64,000 nucleotides of DNA from JBNNGK01 sp050268245 (GTDB taxonomy: Bacteria > Pseudomonadota > Gammaproteobacteria > Enterobacterales > Enterobacteriaceae). Position 1 is the first letter of the stretch. Each line of letters opens with the position of its first letter. Where the stretch lies: the NCBI RefSeq assembly GCF_050268245.1, contig NZ_JBNNGK010000008.1:62001-126000 (forward strand), read 5' to 3'. The notes under the pieces were generated by a model. The model was given only the letters and a program-made list of their open reading frames with translations, was not told where the DNA came from and made no database searches. The translations under genes were made by a program, and so were the position numbers. Shown here one piece after another: positions 27,687 to 35,417 of this stretch.

Positions 27687-29147
27687 TTACAGCAGCGGGC
27701 TAAAAAAGTAAAACAGCCGCTCGACGATACGATGCCAGAATGGACGTTTTTGCCATTGTCTGGCTTCTAACAGTTTGGCGCGTGCAATGTAATCTTCCTG
27801 AACACAGGCAAGATCGCTGCCGAAACCGTCATCATCGATCACCAAGGTAATTTCGAAGTTTAGCCATAGGCTACGCATGTCCAGATTGACGGTGCCAACC
27901 AGACTCAACTGACCATCGACCAACACGCTCTTGGTGTGGAGCAGGCCGCCCTCAAACTGATAAATATTCACGCCGGCTTCCAATAACTCGGAGAAGAATG
28001 CACGGCTGGCCCAACGAACCATCATCGAGTCATTATCACGCGGTACGATGATGCTAACTTCAACCCCGCGCAGCGCTGCGGTACAAATGGCATGCAGTAG
28101 ATCGTCGCTTGGAACGAAGTAGGGGGTCGTCATAATCAACTGCTCACGCGCAGAATAGACGGCTGTGAGCAATGCCTGATGAATCATCTCTTCCGGGAAG
28201 CCCGGCCCGGAGGCAATCACCTGAATGGTGTGGCCACTTTCCTGTTCGAACGGCATGATGTTCATGTCTGGCGGTGGCGGCAAAATGCGGCGACCGGTTT
28301 CTATTTCCCAATCACAGGCATAGACGATACCCATAGTCGTCGCTACCGGCCCTTCCATCCGCGCCATCAAATCAATCCATTGCCCTACGCCCGCGTCTTG
28401 TTTGAAATAGCGCGGATCGACCATATTCATGCTGCCGGTGTAGGCGATATAATTATCAATCAGTACGACTTTGCGGTGTTGGCGCAAATCCATACGGCGC
28501 AGGAAAACGCGAAACAGATTCACTTTCAGCGCTTCCACAACCTCAATGCCTGCATTACGCATCATGCCGGGATACGGGCTACGGAAGAACTGCAGACTAC
28601 CGGCTGAGTCCAGTAGCAGGCGGCAATGTACGCCTCGGCGCGCAGCAGCCATCAGTGATTCTGCGACTTGATCGACCAACCCACCCGGTTGCCAAATATA
28701 GAACACCATTTCGATATTATGGCGCGCCAGTTCGATGTCGCGAATCAGGGCTTTTAACGTCGAGTCGGTGGTGGTCAGCAATTGCAATTGGTTGCCCTTT
28801 ACGCCATCAATACCTTGACGACGATTGCACAGCTGAAAAAGAGGTTGTGCAACTTCGCTGTATTCTGTAGCAAATATACGGCGGCTTTCTTTTAATTCAT
28901 TCAGCCAGCGGGCGGTGGAAGGCCACATCGCTTTTGCGCGTTCGGCTCGGCGTTTGCCCAGATGCAATTCGCCAAAAGATAAATAAGCCACGATGCCGAC
29001 CAGCGGCAGAATATAGATAACCAGCAACCAAGCCATGGCTGAAGGCACCGTGCGGCGTTTCATCAAGATACGTAGGGTAACCCCGGCAATAAGCAGCCAG
29101 TAGCCGAATACTAAGAGCCAACTGATTACGGTATAAAATGTTGTCAT
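27687..29147 (-). CDS. clsA: Cardiolipin synthase A
   Basis: Condenses two phosphatidylglycerols to cardiolipin in the inner membrane. 486 residues from the ATG at 29147, identical in length to E. coli ClsA; the open frame reaches a further 79 codons upstream without similarity. Two N-terminal membrane helices (about 5-60) are followed by two phospholipase-D HKD motifs: HRKVVLIDNYIAYTGS near 224 and HTKSVLVDGQLSLVGT near 404. The C terminus ERLFYFFSPLL is family-typical. yciU follows on the same strand. Confidence 0.96.
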   Translation of the reverse strand: MTTFYTVISWLLVFGYWLLIAGVTLRILMKRRTVPSAMAWLLVIYILPLVGIVAYLSFGELHLGKRRAERAKAMWPSTARWLNELKESRRIFATEYSEVAQPLFQLCNRRQGIDGVKGNQLQLLTTTDSTLKALIRDIELARHNIEMVFYIWQPGGLVDQVAESLMAAARRGVHCRLLLDSAGSLQFFRSPYPGMMRNAGIEVVEALKVNLFRVFLRRMDLRQHRKVVLIDNYIAYTGSMNMVDPRYFKQDAGVGQWIDLMARMEGPVATTMGIVYACDWEIETGRRILPPPPDMNIMPFEQESGHTIQVIASGPGFPEEMIHQALLTAVYSAREQLIMTTPYFVPSDDLLHAICTAALRGVEVSIIVPRDNDSMMVRWASRAFFSELLEAGVNIYQFEGGLLHTKSVLVDGQLSLVGTVNLDMRSLWLNFEITLVIDDDGFGSDLACVQEDYIARAKLLEARQWQKRPFWHRIVERLFYFFSPLL

Positions 29148-29389
29148 AAAGGCGAAAAATCCCGTTCGCAAGCCACCAACAATGAGTGTACGCACAGAAC
29201 TCAAATGGGGAAACCCTTTACCGAGAGTTAAGTGACATAAATATGATTGTCTTAAGGCACTTGGCGAAAGTAAAAACATCATTTTAGGATATTGACGTAC
29301 AAGCTTGGCGGTGAATCGTGGACTTGGATCACACCTAGAAATGTCTATAATGCCAGCCGTCGGCATCGCAAGTATAAGTGGCAAAAATT

Positions 29390-29566
29390 ATGAAACGCAG
29401 TAGAAATGAAGTGGCTCGTTGGCGAATGTTGCGTCAAACTCAACGTCGCAGACACCGTTGGTTGGAACGTCAATCATGCAGCAATCGGCATATTATTCGG
29501 GTGAGGCGACGTTTGGATGATCAACATCGTCGCGCATTGTTGTTTACTGTCTCTTGCGAGTGGTAG
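29390..29566 (+). CDS. yciY: Small basic protein YciY
   Basis: 58-residue, arginine-rich protein (MKRSRNEVARWRMLRQ...) aligning with E. coli YciY over its length. No function is known. The start at 29390 matches the family N terminus; the frame opens 12 bases earlier. Divergent from clsA, as in E. coli. The Shine-Dalgarno is weak. Confidence 0.8.
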   Translation: MKRSRNEVARWRMLRQTQRRRHRWLERQSCSNRHIIRVRRRLDDQHRRALLFTVSCEW

Positions 29567-29571
29567 CACGA

Positions 29572-29596
29572 AAACAGTCCCGCTATGGGACTGTTT
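29572..29596. terminator. Hairpin between yciY and the efflux gene
   Basis: AAACAGTCCC and GGGACTGTTT pair around GCTAT; it sits in the 46-bp gap between converging genes and can serve both strands. Confidence 0.8.
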
Positions 29597-29612
29597 ACAT
29601 TGAGCTACGGTA

Positions 29613-31085
29613 TTATTTACGCATTGCCAAGGTTAATGCGCCACCACCAAGTGCCATCAGCAAGCCGGCTGCGGTCAATACCCCTAAGAATGCGCGATCG
29701 AAAGCGGCGTGAGCCAGTGCGATCAGTTTATCGGCACTTTCCTTGCCTAAGGTGGTTGCCAGACGCAGCGCTTCGTCCAGGCTATCATAGGCTAAATCAG
29801 AAACGGTAATATCCGCTGGCAGATGAAGGCTGTGGCTATACATGGCTGTCATCAAACCACCGAGTAACGTGATGCCTAGTACCCCGCCCAATTCATAAGA
29901 AACCGTTTCGATCGACGCGGCCATACCGGATTTTTCCTCCGGTGCGTTGAGCATAATAGCAGTGGACGCGGCGGTAATGGCGCCACCCAACCCGAAACCG
30001 GCAATAAACAGCCACCCCAACTGCCACACTGGGGCCGTCTGATAGCTCAGCGCTAAACCGGCGATAGCTAAGGTTGTTAGTAAGAAACCGCCTAAAATCA
30101 CCCGCCGTTCCCCCCAGCGTGGCAATAACAGGCCCGCTAGTGGGCCTGCAAGGGCAGAGGCGAGAGGAATGGGCATAATAAACAACCCAGCCTGCAACGG
30201 GGTGAGGCCAGAAACTAGCTGCAAACGTTGGCTCAAGACCAACTCTATGCCCACTAGGGCGACCATTGTCAGCATGGCCACCGCGACCCCGCTGGCAAAA
30301 AGCCGATTACGAAACAGAGAGAAATCAAGCATAGGGAATTCAGTGCGTCGCTGGCGGCGAATAAACAACGTCAGGAACAGTATGCCGAGTGCACCGGCTA
30401 TCGTTAGCGCCAGCAATGAAGGCTGCGTTTTGCTGAGTTCTTTCAAAGCATAAATGATAGCAACTAGGCCGATCATGATTTGCATTGACCCCGTCACATC
30501 GTAGGGGCGCGTATTCTCCCCGCCGCAGTGAGGAATTAACCACCAAGCAAATGGCAGCACTATCATGACGATAGGCACGTTAATTAGAAAGACCGAACCC
30601 CACCAAAAATACTCTAACAATATCCCGCCGACTATCGGCCCGATTGCAGCCCCACCCGAGATAACCGCAGACCAGATACCAATCGCCAGGGCACGCTCAC
30701 CAGGTTCAGTGAAAACATGTCTAACGATAGATAATGTTGCAGGCATCATCATGGCGGCACCCACCGCCAAAAATGCGCGTGATGCGATCAACCCTTCGGC
30801 GTTGATAGAGAAGGCGGCGCACAATGACGCAATAGCGAACACGGGTAAACCGGCAATAAATAATTTTTTGTGCCCCATTCGATCGCTGAGCATCCCTGCA
30901 CCGGGGAGCAAACCGGCGACAACCAATGGATAGGCGTTCACGATCCATAATTTCTCTGATGCAGTTGCATCTAGCGCCTGGGTTAAACGCGGCAAAGCGG
31001 TATACAGTACCGTCATGTCAATGACGATTAAAAAAAGTGCGCTGGAGATCAAGCCCAGGATCAACCAGCGATTGTTTGCGTGCAT
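29613..31085 (-). CDS. DHA2-family (14-TM) drug efflux MFS transporter, SmvA-like
   Basis: 490-residue proton-driven multidrug exporter. The N-terminal signature IDMTVLYTALP (TM1) and motif A (LSDRMGHKK) are present, and the length and hydrophobic pattern fit 14 helices. Overall it resembles SmvA of Salmonella/Klebsiella (methyl viologen, cationic biocides). Start set at the ATG at 31085, which has GGGA 7 bases upstream; a GTG four codons earlier has no Shine-Dalgarno. Divergent from a TetR regulator, the arrangement of smvA-smvR. E. coli has other genes at this position, so it is an insertion relative to that map. Confidence 0.88.
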   Translation of the reverse strand: MHANNRWLILGLISSALFLIVIDMTVLYTALPRLTQALDATASEKLWIVNAYPLVVAGLLPGAGMLSDRMGHKKLFIAGLPVFAIASLCAAFSINAEGLIASRAFLAVGAAMMMPATLSIVRHVFTEPGERALAIGIWSAVISGGAAIGPIVGGILLEYFWWGSVFLINVPIVMIVLPFAWWLIPHCGGENTRPYDVTGSMQIMIGLVAIIYALKELSKTQPSLLALTIAGALGILFLTLFIRRQRRTEFPMLDFSLFRNRLFASGVAVAMLTMVALVGIELVLSQRLQLVSGLTPLQAGLFIMPIPLASALAGPLAGLLLPRWGERRVILGGFLLTTLAIAGLALSYQTAPVWQLGWLFIAGFGLGGAITAASTAIMLNAPEEKSGMAASIETVSYELGGVLGITLLGGLMTAMYSHSLHLPADITVSDLAYDSLDEALRLATTLGKESADKLIALAHAAFDRAFLGVLTAAGLLMALGGGALTLAMRK

Positions 31086-31177
31086 AATATGTCCCACTTA
31101 AAGAAAGCAACGCGGCGAATGCTGCGCTTATGCCTAACTGGTGGTAAGCCAACGGTAATTGGCTATAATATAAATCC

Positions 31178-31189
31178 ATACGTACGTAT
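31178..31189. promoter_or_regulatory. Candidate TetR operator and promoter
   Basis: A perfect palindrome ATACGTACGTAT lies between the efflux gene and the divergent tetR-type gene, 19 bp before the regulator ATG. A TATAAT at 31164-31169 is immediately upstream, so a repressor bound here would block its own transcription and could reach the efflux promoter. Assignment as operator is inference. Confidence 0.5.
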
Positions 31190-31207
31190 TGAAAAGAGGA
31201 ATAATCA

Positions 31208-31759
31208 ATGGGACGTCAACGAAGCATCGATCGCGACCGCGTATTGGATGTTGCTGAAGAGATTGTTGCCAGCCAAGGGGCTGCGGGATTAACCATTGAT
31301 TCGGTGGCGAAAGCCATGGGTATTTCTAAAGGTGGCGTTCAGTATTGCTTTGGTAGCAAAGATGCGCTAATTGATGCGATGTACGATCGTTGGGGTAAAG
31401 CCTATGATGAGGTGTTTAACCAGATTGCGGGTCAGGATCCCTCGCCATTAACCACCGTTCGGGCACATAGCCAAGCGACGCGAAGTTCCGATCAGGCCTC
31501 AAGTGCCAAGGCCGCCGGGTTGATGGCCGCGTTGATCCAGACTCCGGAACATTTGACCAGCACCCGCAAATGGTATCGAGAGCGCATCGAGCGACTGGAT
31601 TTGACCACCGAGGAGGGGAGGCGCGCCCGTTTGGCCTTCCTCGCCACTGAAGGCGCGTTTATGCTGCGTTTTTTTGGTTTGATGGATATTGAACAACAGG
31701 AATGGGAATCGATATTCGACGATATGCAGCACTATATTCTCGACGCGGCAGCGAAGTGA
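31208..31759 (+). CDS. TetR-family repressor of the adjacent efflux pump
   Basis: 183 residues. The N-terminal TetR helix-turn-helix is clear (VLDVAEEIVASQGAAGLTID, SVAKAMGISKGGVQYCFGSK), and the C-terminal half is a ligand-binding domain of the TetR_C type. AGAGGA precedes the ATG. Divergent orientation and the shared 122-bp gap point to local control of the efflux gene. The inducing compound is unknown. Confidence 0.88.
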   Translation: MGRQRSIDRDRVLDVAEEIVASQGAAGLTIDSVAKAMGISKGGVQYCFGSKDALIDAMYDRWGKAYDEVFNQIAGQDPSPLTTVRAHSQATRSSDQASSAKAAGLMAALIQTPEHLTSTRKWYRERIERLDLTTEEGRRARLAFLATEGAFMLRFFGLMDIEQQEWESIFDDMQHYILDAAAK

Positions 31760-31836
31760 ATTTTCTAGCCTCACAGAGGCTATTGAGTGGTGCAAGAGAG
31801 TCAATTTCTCCGACAGAAAACATAAATAAACTATTT

Positions 31837-31857
31837 AGCCAGCCTTACAAGCTGGCT
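31837..31857 (-). terminator. yciI terminator hairpin
   Basis: AGCCAGC and GCTGGCT pair around a 7-base loop, 8 bp after the yciI stop; only AT-rich sequence (TAAATAGTTTATTT) follows on the minus strand. Confidence 0.5.
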
Positions 31858-31864
31858 TGGCCGC

Positions 31865-32161
31865 CTAAAAAACCTGCTTAAACGGTTTTACTACTACGTC
31901 ACTGTACACGCCTGCGCTTACATAGGGATCTTGCTTTGCCCAGTCTTCGGCGGCCTCAAGCGAACTGAACTCAGCGATCACGGTTGAACCGCTAAAGCCA
32001 GCACTGCCTGGATCATTGCTGTCGATGGCTGGGTTAGGACCTGCGGTCAGCAGACGCCCTTCATCTCGCAGGGCTTGCAGACGAGCAAGGTGAGCGGGGC
32101 GTACGGACAAACGTTTTTCCAGTGAGTTTGGTTCGTCTTGCGCGTAGATTAGATAAAGCAT
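31865..32161 (-). CDS. yciI: YciI-family protein
   Basis: 98-residue small dimeric ferredoxin-fold protein very like E. coli YciI (MLYLIYAQDEPNSLEKRL start, SNDPG and AGVYSDVVVKPFKQVF end). The family has a conserved His/Asp pair near a putative active site (here RPAHLARLQAL); the reaction is unknown. It stands alone; tonB is the next E. coli neighbour, here separated by queH. Confidence 0.93.
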   Translation of the reverse strand: MLYLIYAQDEPNSLEKRLSVRPAHLARLQALRDEGRLLTAGPNPAIDSNDPGSAGFSGSTVIAEFSSLEAAEDWAKQDPYVSAGVYSDVVVKPFKQVF

Positions 32162-32330
32162 TTTTCACCTTTTAAATCATTACTATAGAACAGGGTTTTT
32201 AAAGTAGCGTAAATTTTATGCCAAAGAAATGCTTTTTACTGGCGATGGCGCTTATGCCTTGAAGGCGCTACTTTTTATTCGTATAGTGCCGCCGGCGCGG
32301 TTAGGATAGCGAATGATATGGGGAGAGAAA

Positions 32331-32984
32331 ATGACGGAACTGGTGAGAGAGAAACTGAATTTGCCCACGGGAAAGCGCAAATTGTTGCTGCATTCTTGTT
32401 GTGCGCCTTGTTCCGGCGAAGTAATGGAGGCGATTCAGGCGTCGGGTATTGAATACGCCATTTTCTTCTATAATCCCAACATTCATCCGCAAAAAGAATA
32501 TCTACTGCGCAAGGATGAGAATATCCGCTTCGCCGAGCAGCATGGCGTGCCAATCATTGATGCAGATTATGATACCGACAATTGGTTTGCTCGCGCTAAA
32601 GGCATGGAGAATGAGCCTGAGCGTGGCATCCGTTGCACTATGTGTTTCGATATGCGTTTTGAGCGCACGGCACTGTACGCGCATGAACATGGTTATGACG
32701 CCATTTCCAGCTCGTTGGGTATTTCACGTTGGAAAAACATGCAGCAAATCACTGATTGCGGTATGCGAGCGGCAGAGAAATATCCTGACCTGGTTTATTG
32801 GGATTACAATTGGCGCAAGAAGGGTGGCGCGTCACGGATGATCGAAATCAGTAAGCGCGAGCGTTTCTATCAACAAGAATATTGTGGTTGCGTTTACTCA
32901 CTGCGAGATACCAACTTACACCGCAAAGCGCAGGGGCGGCCGTTGATTAAGCTTGGTGTGTTATATTACGGTGATGATGAATAA
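32331..32984 (+). CDS. queH: Epoxyqueuosine reductase QueH
   Basis: Last step of queuosine tRNA modification: reduction of epoxyqueuosine to queuosine. 217 residues of the DUF208/QueH family. Conserved cysteines: C23-C24 and C27 in HSCCAPCSGE, C102 and C105 in RCTMCFD, and C185/C187 in YCGC. These serve an iron-sulfur cluster and redox disulfide in the family. Start set at the ATG at 32331 with GGAGAG upstream; an ATG six codons earlier is possible. E. coli uses the unrelated cobalamin-dependent QueG instead. Confidence 0.9.
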   Translation: MTELVREKLNLPTGKRKLLLHSCCAPCSGEVMEAIQASGIEYAIFFYNPNIHPQKEYLLRKDENIRFAEQHGVPIIDADYDTDNWFARAKGMENEPERGIRCTMCFDMRFERTALYAHEHGYDAISSSLGISRWKNMQQITDCGMRAAEKYPDLVYWDYNWRKKGGASRMIEISKRERFYQQEYCGCVYSLRDTNLHRKAQGRPLIKLGVLYYGDDE

Positions 32985-33003
32985 GGGGATATTCCCCAGA
33001 GAA

Positions 33004-33027
33004 AACCCGCTGCGGCGGGTTTTTTTG
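33004..33027 (+). terminator. queH terminator
   Basis: ACCCGC and GCGGGT pair around a TGCG loop, followed by a run of seven T, 20 bp after the queH stop. Confidence 0.95.
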
Positions 33028-33169
33028 TGGTGTTGGCCGTGACGGTGAGTAGTTAATAATAGGATAATTAGCGGTAAGAAAAAGCTAACAGAAGGTTACG
33101 TTTTGCGGCGGGGTGCTGGTAAAAGCAACGAATCATGGCGATTAAAGCGATAGTTTACTTTTCGTTATT

Positions 33170-33188
33170 GAATATGATTGCTATTTGC
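33170..33188 (+). promoter_or_regulatory. Fur-box region of the tonB promoter
   Basis: GAATATGATTGCTATTTGC matches 11 of 19 positions of the Fur consensus by eye, and this stretch with its flanks appears essentially unchanged from the E. coli tonB promoter as I recall it. It lies 36 bp before the ATG. Iron repression of tonB by Fur is therefore expected. Confidence 0.75.
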
Positions 33189-33224
33189 ATTTAAACTTGG
33201 CGCACCAGAGGAAACAGAATCATT

Positions 33225-33977
33225 ATGCCGCAAAAAAAGATGTTCCTTATTCGCCGTTTGTCAGTGCCGATTGTCCTCTCCGTTGGCTTACACAGTGCCT
33301 TGGTGGCAGCATTACTTTATGCTTCGGTTAAAGAGGTCATGGATTTGCCGAGGCCAGAGGATGCGCCTATCAGTGTCATGATGGTTAATACTGCGGCATT
33401 GGCTGAACCGCCGCCGCCAGCGCCCGCTGAACCGGAATCGGAACCCGAGCCTGAAGTGCAGCCTGAACCCGAGCCAGAGCCAATCCCTGAGCCACCGCCG
33501 GTGCCGAAAGCGATACCAAAACCGGAGCCAGTGAAGCCCAAGCCGAAACCAAAGCCAAAACCCAAGGTTGAGAAAACGGTAAAACGTGAGCCGAAAAAAG
33601 CGGAGCCCCGCGCTCCGTCTCCGTTTGAAAATGATGCTGAGGCTAAACCGGTCGCGAAGGCACCGGTAAAGCAAGCGCCGTCAGCACCGGTTACTGGCAA
33701 TTCTCAAGAGTTGGGGCCTAAACCGCTCAGCCGTGTTTCGCCATTGTATCCTGCGCGTGCCCAAGCGTTACAGATTGAAGGGAAGGTCAGAGTGCAGTTC
33801 GACGTAGACAGCGACGGCCGTGTTAGTAATGTGCGTATTCTGTCTGCGCAACCGCGTAATATGTTTGAGCGCTCAGTGAAGCAGGCAATGCGAAAATGGC
33901 GCTATCAAGCTAAACAAGGGAAAGATCTGATCGTCAATATCCAATTTAAACTGGATGGCAGCGCTTCAGTGAATTGA
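33225..33977 (+). CDS. tonB: TonB energy-transducing protein
   Basis: Couples the ExbBD proton motor to outer-membrane siderophore and B12 receptors. 250 residues: an N-terminal membrane anchor (about 12-33) with the S19-x3-H23 motif needed for ExbB contact, a periplasmic Glu-Pro then Lys-Pro rich rod (about 62-127), and the C-terminal TonB domain (about 165-250) with SPLYPARAQALQIEGKVRVQ. Start at 33225; an ATG five codons later is also possible. The spacer rod is richer in EP repeats than E. coli's. Confidence 0.95.
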   Translation: MPQKKMFLIRRLSVPIVLSVGLHSALVAALLYASVKEVMDLPRPEDAPISVMMVNTAALAEPPPPAPAEPESEPEPEVQPEPEPEPIPEPPPVPKAIPKPEPVKPKPKPKPKPKVEKTVKREPKKAEPRAPSPFENDAEAKPVAKAPVKQAPSAPVTGNSQELGPKPLSRVSPLYPARAQALQIEGKVRVQFDVDSDGRVSNVRILSAQPRNMFERSVKQAMRKWRYQAKQGKDLIVNIQFKLDGSASVN

Positions 33978-34000
33978 TTTGCTACGGCGTTTTAAACATA

Positions 34001-34027
34001 AAAGGGTCGCTAACTTAGCGACCCTTT
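34001..34027. terminator. Bidirectional terminator between tonB and yciA
   Basis: AAAGGGTCGCTA and its near complement TAGCGACCCTTT close on a 4-base loop, with T on one strand and A on the other, between converging genes. Confidence 0.9.
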
Positions 34028-34045
34028 TACGATCTTGTGTTTGGC

Positions 34046-34474
34046 TTACTCTGCAAAACCAACGCGGAAATTGCGTTTACCGTCCGGTAGTGGCCGCGAG
34101 TTGCCTTCATCATCCACTGCAACATAGGTGAATACTGCTTCAGTGGCGCGATAGCGTTGGCCGATTGGCGCAGAAGAGACTTTTTTGACCCATACCTCGA
34201 CATTGATTGTGATTGAACTGCGGCCGCTGCGGATGCACTGGGCATAGCAGCATACGACATCGCCAACGGCGACAGGTTTCAGGAAGGTCATGCCGTCCAC
34301 ACGTACGGTTACCACGCGGCCTTCAGCTATCTCTTTGGCTTGAATGGCACCCCCGATATCCATCTGCGACATGAGCCAGCCGCCAAAAATATCGCCATTT
34401 GCGTTGGTATCCGCTGGCATAGCCAGTGTGCGCAGCACCAGTTCTCCACTGGGTAAAGGTCGTTGTTGTGTCAT
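34046..34474 (-). CDS. yciA: Acyl-CoA thioesterase YciA
   Basis: Hot-dog-fold thioesterase that hydrolyses a broad range of acyl-CoAs; family members are hexameric. 142 residues with the conserved N-terminal LRTLAMPADTNANGDIFGGW that holds the catalytic Asp. It lies 75 bp after yciB on the same strand, as in E. coli. Confidence 0.95.
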   Translation of the reverse strand: MTQQRPLPSGELVLRTLAMPADTNANGDIFGGWLMSQMDIGGAIQAKEIAEGRVVTVRVDGMTFLKPVAVGDVVCCYAQCIRSGRSSITINVEVWVKKVSSAPIGQRYRATEAVFTYVAVDDEGNSRPLPDGKRNFRVGFAE

Positions 34475-34549
34475 TGCAGTCTGCTTTTTGCTAAGTGATT
34501 CATATTATCTTGCCCGCAGAAAAGATTACGGGCATTAACAACTTTGTAA

Positions 34550-35089
34550 CTATTTTTTCTGCTCTTCAGGCATATGTTTATAAATATAGACGCCGCTCAG
34601 CAATGTGAACACGAGCGTCAAAGCGGTTAGGCCAAAGACTTTAAAGTTAACCCAGACGCTTTGCGGTAGCCAAAACGCGACATAAATATTTGCCAGCCCG
34701 CAGACCAAGAAAAACACCGCCCAAGCTAAATTGAGGTTGTTCCATACGCGATCGGGCAGTGTCAGCTCTTTCCCCAGCATGCGCTGAATTAAAGGCTTCT
34801 TCAGTATCAGTTGGCTTACCAGCAACGCCAGCGCAAACAGTGCGTAAATGATCGAGACTTTCCATTTGATAAACAGATCGTTATGGAATACCAGTGTTAA
34901 GGTGCCGAACACCGCGACCATCAGGAAGGTGATCAATGTCATCTTCTCGACTTTGCGATATTTAAACCAGGTGAACACCAGTGCCAGTGCGGTAGCGACA
35001 ATCAGTGCGCCAGAGGCAACGTAAATGTCGTAGAGTTTATAAAACGCGAAAAAAACAATCAGTGGGAGAAAATCAAGAAACTGCTTCAT
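34550..35089 (-). CDS. yciB: Inner-membrane protein YciB (septation protein A family)
   Basis: 179 residues with five predicted membrane helices, same length as E. coli YciB. The family is linked to envelope synthesis and intracellular septation; the molecular function is uncertain. MKQFLDFLPLIVFFAFYKLYDIY at the N terminus is characteristic. First gene of yciB-yciA. Confidence 0.94.
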   Translation of the reverse strand: MKQFLDFLPLIVFFAFYKLYDIYVASGALIVATALALVFTWFKYRKVEKMTLITFLMVAVFGTLTLVFHNDLFIKWKVSIIYALFALALLVSQLILKKPLIQRMLGKELTLPDRVWNNLNLAWAVFFLVCGLANIYVAFWLPQSVWVNFKVFGLTALTLVFTLLSGVYIYKHMPEEQKK

Positions 35090-35417
35090 AAATCAATCCA
35101 TCATCTATTCATCGGCCGACTATACCCTAAATCATTCCAATTGCATCGTTGCGGTTTGCCGTGGCTATTTAGGGCAATATGTGCGGATGGGCAACTAACA
35201 AAGATGCAGCTTGAAGTATGACGGGAATAGACCGGATTCGGCAAGACCTGCATACCTCAGAAAGCGGCTGATTATCGGTGTTTTGCCATGAGATTACTGC
35301 TTATTAGGTGATAATTTGCATAAACTTACGATTAGGGGCAAATGACGATTGCCAGGCCATCGTCGGACATCGCATGATACGCAGCGTGATAACCATAATT
35401 TTACCTCAGGAACTCGT
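35090..35417. other. yciB-sulP divergent gap
   Basis: About 330 bp holding the promoters of yciB and the SulP gene. No gene, operator or RNA could be recognised. Confidence 0.4.

Noticed and set aside
33312..33700. Long antisense frames (Gly/Ser-rich and Arg/Phe-rich) over tonB
   Set aside because: They arise from the Pro-rich EP/KP repeats of tonB read on the other strand.
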